A program made the translations under genes and the position numbers. The notes beneath the pieces were generated by a model. The model saw only the letters and a program-made list of their open reading frames with translations. It did not search any database and was not told the origin of the DNA. 64,000 nucleotides of DNA, from contig JAVJOG010000008.1 of the NCBI GenBank assembly GCA_040216885.1, positions 186,001 to 250,000 of the forward strand, read 5' to 3'. Shown one piece after another: positions 61,157-64,000 of the stretch (within the stretch, counting starts at the first letter, position 1; each line of letters starts with the position of its first letter). The DNA comes from Parvibaculum sp040216885. GTDB taxonomy: Bacteria; Pseudomonadota; Alphaproteobacteria; Parvibaculales; Parvibaculaceae.

Positions 61157-62527
61157 TCACACCCGCTTATGCGCCCGCGCGCCCTGGTGGAGCCAGCGGG
61201 CGCGGCCTTCATTGTCGCTGCCGAGGAAGTGGTATGTCTGCGGCAGCGTCATGCCCGGCGCGGTGCCGAGGAAGAGTTCGGCGTCGACGGCTTCGAGCGG
61301 CACGCGCTTCGGACCACCGGCGATTACCGCATAGTCGGGCGCGGGGTGGCTCGTCGCGACCAGCCTGCCCTCCTCCACCGTCACCTCAATGGTTTCCATC
61401 GTGTTGGCGTAGCGGCCTTCATAGCGCGCGGGATCGGCGCGGAAGGCGGGGTCGGCGGCGGGCAGCGCGGGCGGGGCGATGCCGGCGGCTTCGGTGAAGA
61501 CGGCGCGGATCAGGCTGTCGGCCATCGCCTTGCCGTTGCCGCCATTCGTAAGCAGCGCGAAGGCGGTGCCGCTGGCCGGATGATAGCGCAACCATGCGGC
61601 CTGGCCGATGGTCGAGCCGTCATGGCCGAAGACCTCGTATTTGCCGTCGCCGTCCCAGTCCCACATGAAGGTGGCGAGGCCGATGGCGTCGATATTCATG
61701 CGGCGCGGGCAGACGGTGTTGACGGTCTGCATCGCCGCGACGCTTTCGGGCGCGAGAAGCCGCGTGCCGTCCGGCGCGGTGCCGCCGGCCATCAGCATCC
61801 GCGCGAAGGCGACGACATCGCGCGCCATCGCCATCGGCGTCGAACCGACCGGCGCGTTCGACTGCGCCAGATAGACAATCGGCGTCACGAAGAGTTTGCC
61901 GGGCTGGCCGAGATGACCGATGGCGGTCCGGTAGCGCATCGCCTGTTCGGGCAGCGTCGAGAAGGCGGGCGTGCCCAGCGGTTTGGCGATGCGGGCGCGC
62001 ACCGCCTTGTCCCAGATGCGGGTGTCCGCCACCTCGATCATGCGGCCGGCGGCGACAAAGCCGGTGTTGCAATAGGAAAACATTTCGCCGCGGCCATGCA
62101 CCTGGCCGAGCGCCGCCATCATCGCCACGAACTTCTCGATGCGGTCCTCGCCGCGGCCGGCGTCGCGGAACCAGTCGCCTTCGATGCCGCTACTGTGGGA
62201 CAGAAGATCGCGCAGCGTGACTTCGGCCGCAACCGCTTCATCGGCAACGCGGAAATCCGGCAGCGTGGCGCGCACGGGCGCGTCGAGGGCGAGCTTGCCT
62301 TCCTCGACAAGCTGGAGACAGAGCGCGGATGTGTAGAGCTTGGTGATGGAGCCGATCTGAAAAAGCGTGTCGGACGTGACGGGCACCTGCGTTTCGAGAT
62401 TGCAGACACCGGTGGCGGCCTCGGCCAGCGCGCCGCCGGCCCACACCGCCAGCGACGCGCCGGGCACGCCGCATTGGCGCGTCAGCGTTTCGAGCATGTC
62501 ATGCAGGTGTGCGGGAGAGAAGGACAT
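61157..62527 (-). CDS. Serine hydrolase, class C beta-lactamase / EstB-like
   Basis: Penicillin-binding-protein-fold hydrolase of 456 residues. The catalytic SxxK is SITK in FQIGSITKLYT; the Tyr-x-Asn motif is YCNTG; HDGS in FGHDGSTIGQ replaces the third KTG motif. A C-terminal domain of about 100 residues follows. There is no clear signal peptide, so it is more likely an esterase or peptidase than a true beta-lactamase. ATG 62527 is chosen by alignment with the usual start of the domain; ATGs at 62545 and 62569 are possible and none has a good ribosome-binding site. Confidence 0.82.
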   Translation of the reverse strand: MSFSPAHLHDMLETLTRQCGVPGASLAVWAGGALAEAATGVCNLETQVPVTSDTLFQIGSITKLYTSALCLQLVEEGKLALDAPVRATLPDFRVADEAVAAEVTLRDLLSHSSGIEGDWFRDAGRGEDRIEKFVAMMAALGQVHGRGEMFSYCNTGFVAAGRMIEVADTRIWDKAVRARIAKPLGTPAFSTLPEQAMRYRTAIGHLGQPGKLFVTPIVYLAQSNAPVGSTPMAMARDVVAFARMLMAGGTAPDGTRLLAPESVAAMQTVNTVCPRRMNIDAIGLATFMWDWDGDGKYEVFGHDGSTIGQAAWLRYHPASGTAFALLTNGGNGKAMADSLIRAVFTEAAGIAPPALPAADPAFRADPARYEGRYANTMETIEVTVEEGRLVATSHPAPDYAVIAGGPKRVPLEAVDAELFLGTAPGMTLPQTYHFLGSDNEGRARWLHQGARAHKRV

Positions 62528-62671
62528 GGGTGGTGGGCTTTGCATCCGAGGGACAGGGGCCGCCATCATATACGGCTGTGCGGCGACGGCGAAAGGCGGA
62601 GACGCTCATCCCACAACGGATGTCACCCCGGCACTTGTTGAACTTGCGTTTGCCTCACACCCCTCCCCACA

Positions 62672-62708
62672 ATCGTCTTTGCCGGGCTTGACCCGGCAAA
62701 GACGAGTT
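62672..62708. repeat. Long perfect hairpin, single-hairpin form of the dispersed repeat
   Basis: CGTCTTTGCCGGG-CTTGA-CCCGGCAAAGACG, 13-base perfect arms. It has the first hairpin of the repeat family but lacks the second. It lies 47 bases downstream of the CorC-like gene on the minus strand and could end its transcript, though no T-run follows. Confidence 0.75.
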
Positions 62709-62754
62709 TGGGGATTGGGACAAATAACGATTTGACCAATGCCACCTCACCCGC

Positions 62755-64000
62755 TCAATCCGCACTCCGCGCCAGCGCGCTGCCGATGGGCAGGTTTTGC
62801 GCCGGAACGATCAGCACCTTGTCGATGCGGGGGCCGTCCATGTCGACGACTTCGAAGCGGTAGCCGTTCCAGCCGAAATAATCGCCTTCGCGCGGCAGGC
62901 GGCCGAACCAGTTGAACATCACGCCGGCCAGCGTGTTGACCTCGCCGCTTTCGTCGCCGGGGAGCTTGGTCAGCTTCAGCAGGCGGCGCACCTCCTCGAC
63001 CGAGACGACGCCGTCGATGATGTATGAGCCGTCCTCGCGGATGGTGACGGCGGGATTGCGGTCGATCGCGTGGTCCGACAGATCGCCGATCATGGCGAAG
63101 AAGATTTCCGACATGGTGAGCGTGCCGACGACATCGGCATATTCGTCGATGACGAAGGCCATGAACATGTTTTCGGACTGAAGGATGCTCAAGGCCTTCA
63201 AGACGCTCGCCGTGCGCGGGATGTAGAGCGGCGGCGACATGCGGGCCAGCAATTCGTCGTTCGACTTCGGATCGAGGAAGAGTTCTTCGAGCCGCACCAT
63301 GCCGATGAAAGGTCCGTTGGCGCCGCGCCGCACCGGATAGCGCATGCGCTGCTCGCGGCGCACCATGGCGAGATTCGCCTCGACCGGCTGTTCGGTGTCG
63401 AGCCAGACGAGCTGCAGGCGCGGCGTCATCACCTCGCTGATGCGCGTGTCGCCCAGACGGAAGACGCGGTTGACGATGTCGCGCTCGACGCTTTCGATGG
63501 CGCCGGCGGCCGCACCCTCCTCGATCAGATGCTTGATCTCGTCTTCGGTGACTTGCGGCGCCTCGCGGCCGGCGATGCCGTAAATCTTCAGCACCCAGTC
63601 TGTCGAGTGCGAAAGAAAAGTGACGGCCGGCGAGAGCAGGCGCGCGAAGCCGCGCATCGGCCGGGCGACGCCGGCGGCGATGCCTTCCGGGTTCGACAGC
63701 GCGATGCGCTTGGGGACCAGCTCACCGAGGATCAGCGTCAGGTAGGTCAGCACGATGACGACGAAGCCGAAGGCGACAGGTTCGGCGTAAGGGCCGATCC
63801 AGGGCCAATCGACCATGAACGCCGAAACGGGACCGGCCAGCACCGCGCCGCCGAAAGCGCCGGTGAAGACGCCGACCAGCGTGATGCCGATCTGCACCGA
63901 GGAGAGGAAGCGGCCGGGCTCGGCCTGGAGCTTGAGGGCGGACTCGACCGGGGCGGTGGCGGCGCCCGCCTGCTTGCGCGCGCCCAAGAGCGCCTGCAGA
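62755..64000 (-). CDS. CorC/HlyC-type CBS domain membrane protein, 5' end cut by window edge
   Basis: Hemolysin-C family membrane protein, proposed in magnesium/cobalt handling. Visible part of about 414 residues: the DUF21 membrane domain (SVQIGITLVGVFTGAFGGAVL, FVVIVLTYLTLILGELVPKRIAL, in parts), two CBS repeats (about ISEVMTPRLQLVWLD and YIPRTASVLKALSIL), and the C-terminal CorC domain (GEVNTLAGVMFNWFGRLP). The frame stays open to the edge at 64000 (LQALLGARKQ), so the true start is beyond it. Confidence 0.9.
   Translation of the reverse strand, partial: LQALLGARKQAGAATAPVESALKLQAEPGRFLSSVQIGITLVGVFTGAFGGAVLAGPVSAFMVDWPWIGPYAEPVAFGFVVIVLTYLTLILGELVPKRIALSNPEGIAAGVARPMRGFARLLSPAVTFLSHSTDWVLKIYGIAGREAPQVTEDEIKHLIEEGAAAGAIESVERDIVNRVFRLGDTRISEVMTPRLQLVWLDTEQPVEANLAMVRREQRMRYPVRRGANGPFIGMVRLEELFLDPKSNDELLARMSPPLYIPRTASVLKALSILQSENMFMAFVIDEYADVVGTLTMSEIFFAMIGDLSDHAIDRNPAVTIREDGSYIIDGVVSVEEVRRLLKLTKLPGDESGEVNTLAGVMFNWFGRLPREGDYFGWNGYRFEVVDMDGPRIDKVLIVPAQNLPIGSALARSAD

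Noticed and set aside
61157..62527. Antibiotic resistance beta-lactamase
   Set aside because: It has the fold but no clear signal peptide and HDGS instead of KTG; an esterase or peptidase is more likely.
37211..62708. CRISPR array
   Set aside because: The repeats are dispersed, hairpin-forming and without regular spacers.

Overview
The window is a GC-rich chromosomal segment of an alphaproteobacterium. The pdxH / DnaJ-type / fabI / aroC neighbourhood, the FtsJ-type tlyA next to dxs-ispA-xseB, the csgH-type curli helper, PhoB-type operators and the many acyl-CoA genes suggest a lipid-degrading organism of the Parvibaculum/Rhizobiales kind. The genus is inferred from gene content only. No phage, integrase, transposase or CRISPR array is visible. 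Coding density is high, and almost all genes share one codon style, except a lower-GC gene near 58.2-59.2 kb.

Layout. 1-3.9 kb: the end of glutaryl-CoA dehydrogenase, a cytochrome b561-type protein, and btaAB for phosphorus-free betaine lipids with a candidate Pho box upstream. 4.0-7.8 kb: a heterodimeric ABC exporter with one degenerate ATP site. 7.8-9.5 kb: curli-type amyloid genes (two divergent curlins plus csgH) without secretion genes. 9.6-16.8 kb: an iron-responsive haem uptake locus (hemP, TonB-dependent receptor, TonB, hmuS, hmuT, hmuU, hmuV) with four-base start/stop overlaps in hmuSTUV, followed by tRNA-Gln and tRNA-Pro. 18.0-20.4 kb: a cobalamin riboswitch and a btuB-type receptor. 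22.2-25.4 kb: a probable copper uptake set (DUF2946, TonB-dependent receptor, YcnI). 25.4-40 kb: PLP enzymes, two acyl-CoA ligases, an amidase, metallo-hydrolases, a MarR regulator, an SDR, a kinase fusion and a cation efflux pump. 40.7-46.4 kb: pdxH, a 17-kDa-type lipoprotein, a Sel1 protein, a DnaJ-class protein, fabI and aroC. 46.4-52.5 kb: a minus-strand housekeeping run (HDAC-like, xseB, ispA, dxs, tlyA, RlmD-like). 52.5-64 kb: metallo-hydrolase, acyl-CoA dehydrogenase, Sua5, a VOC protein, a broken nuclease-like gene, an FAD dehydrogenase, a serine hydrolase and a CorC-type protein.

Two themes link the window. The first is nutrient acquisition at the outer membrane: three TonB-dependent receptors (haem, B12, probably copper), each with its own apparent control or partner genes. 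The second is phosphate control: three sites carry 11-bp-spaced CTGTCA half-sites matching the PhoB box. One lies before btaA, where phosphate control is known in related bacteria. One lies before a cation efflux gene. One, almost identical to the second, has no intact gene downstream.

Other points of note are an in-frame TGA splitting a PD-(D/E)XK-like gene, apparently in place of a Trp codon, and a family of two-hairpin intergenic repeats, often in inverted pairs, which also bracket that broken gene.
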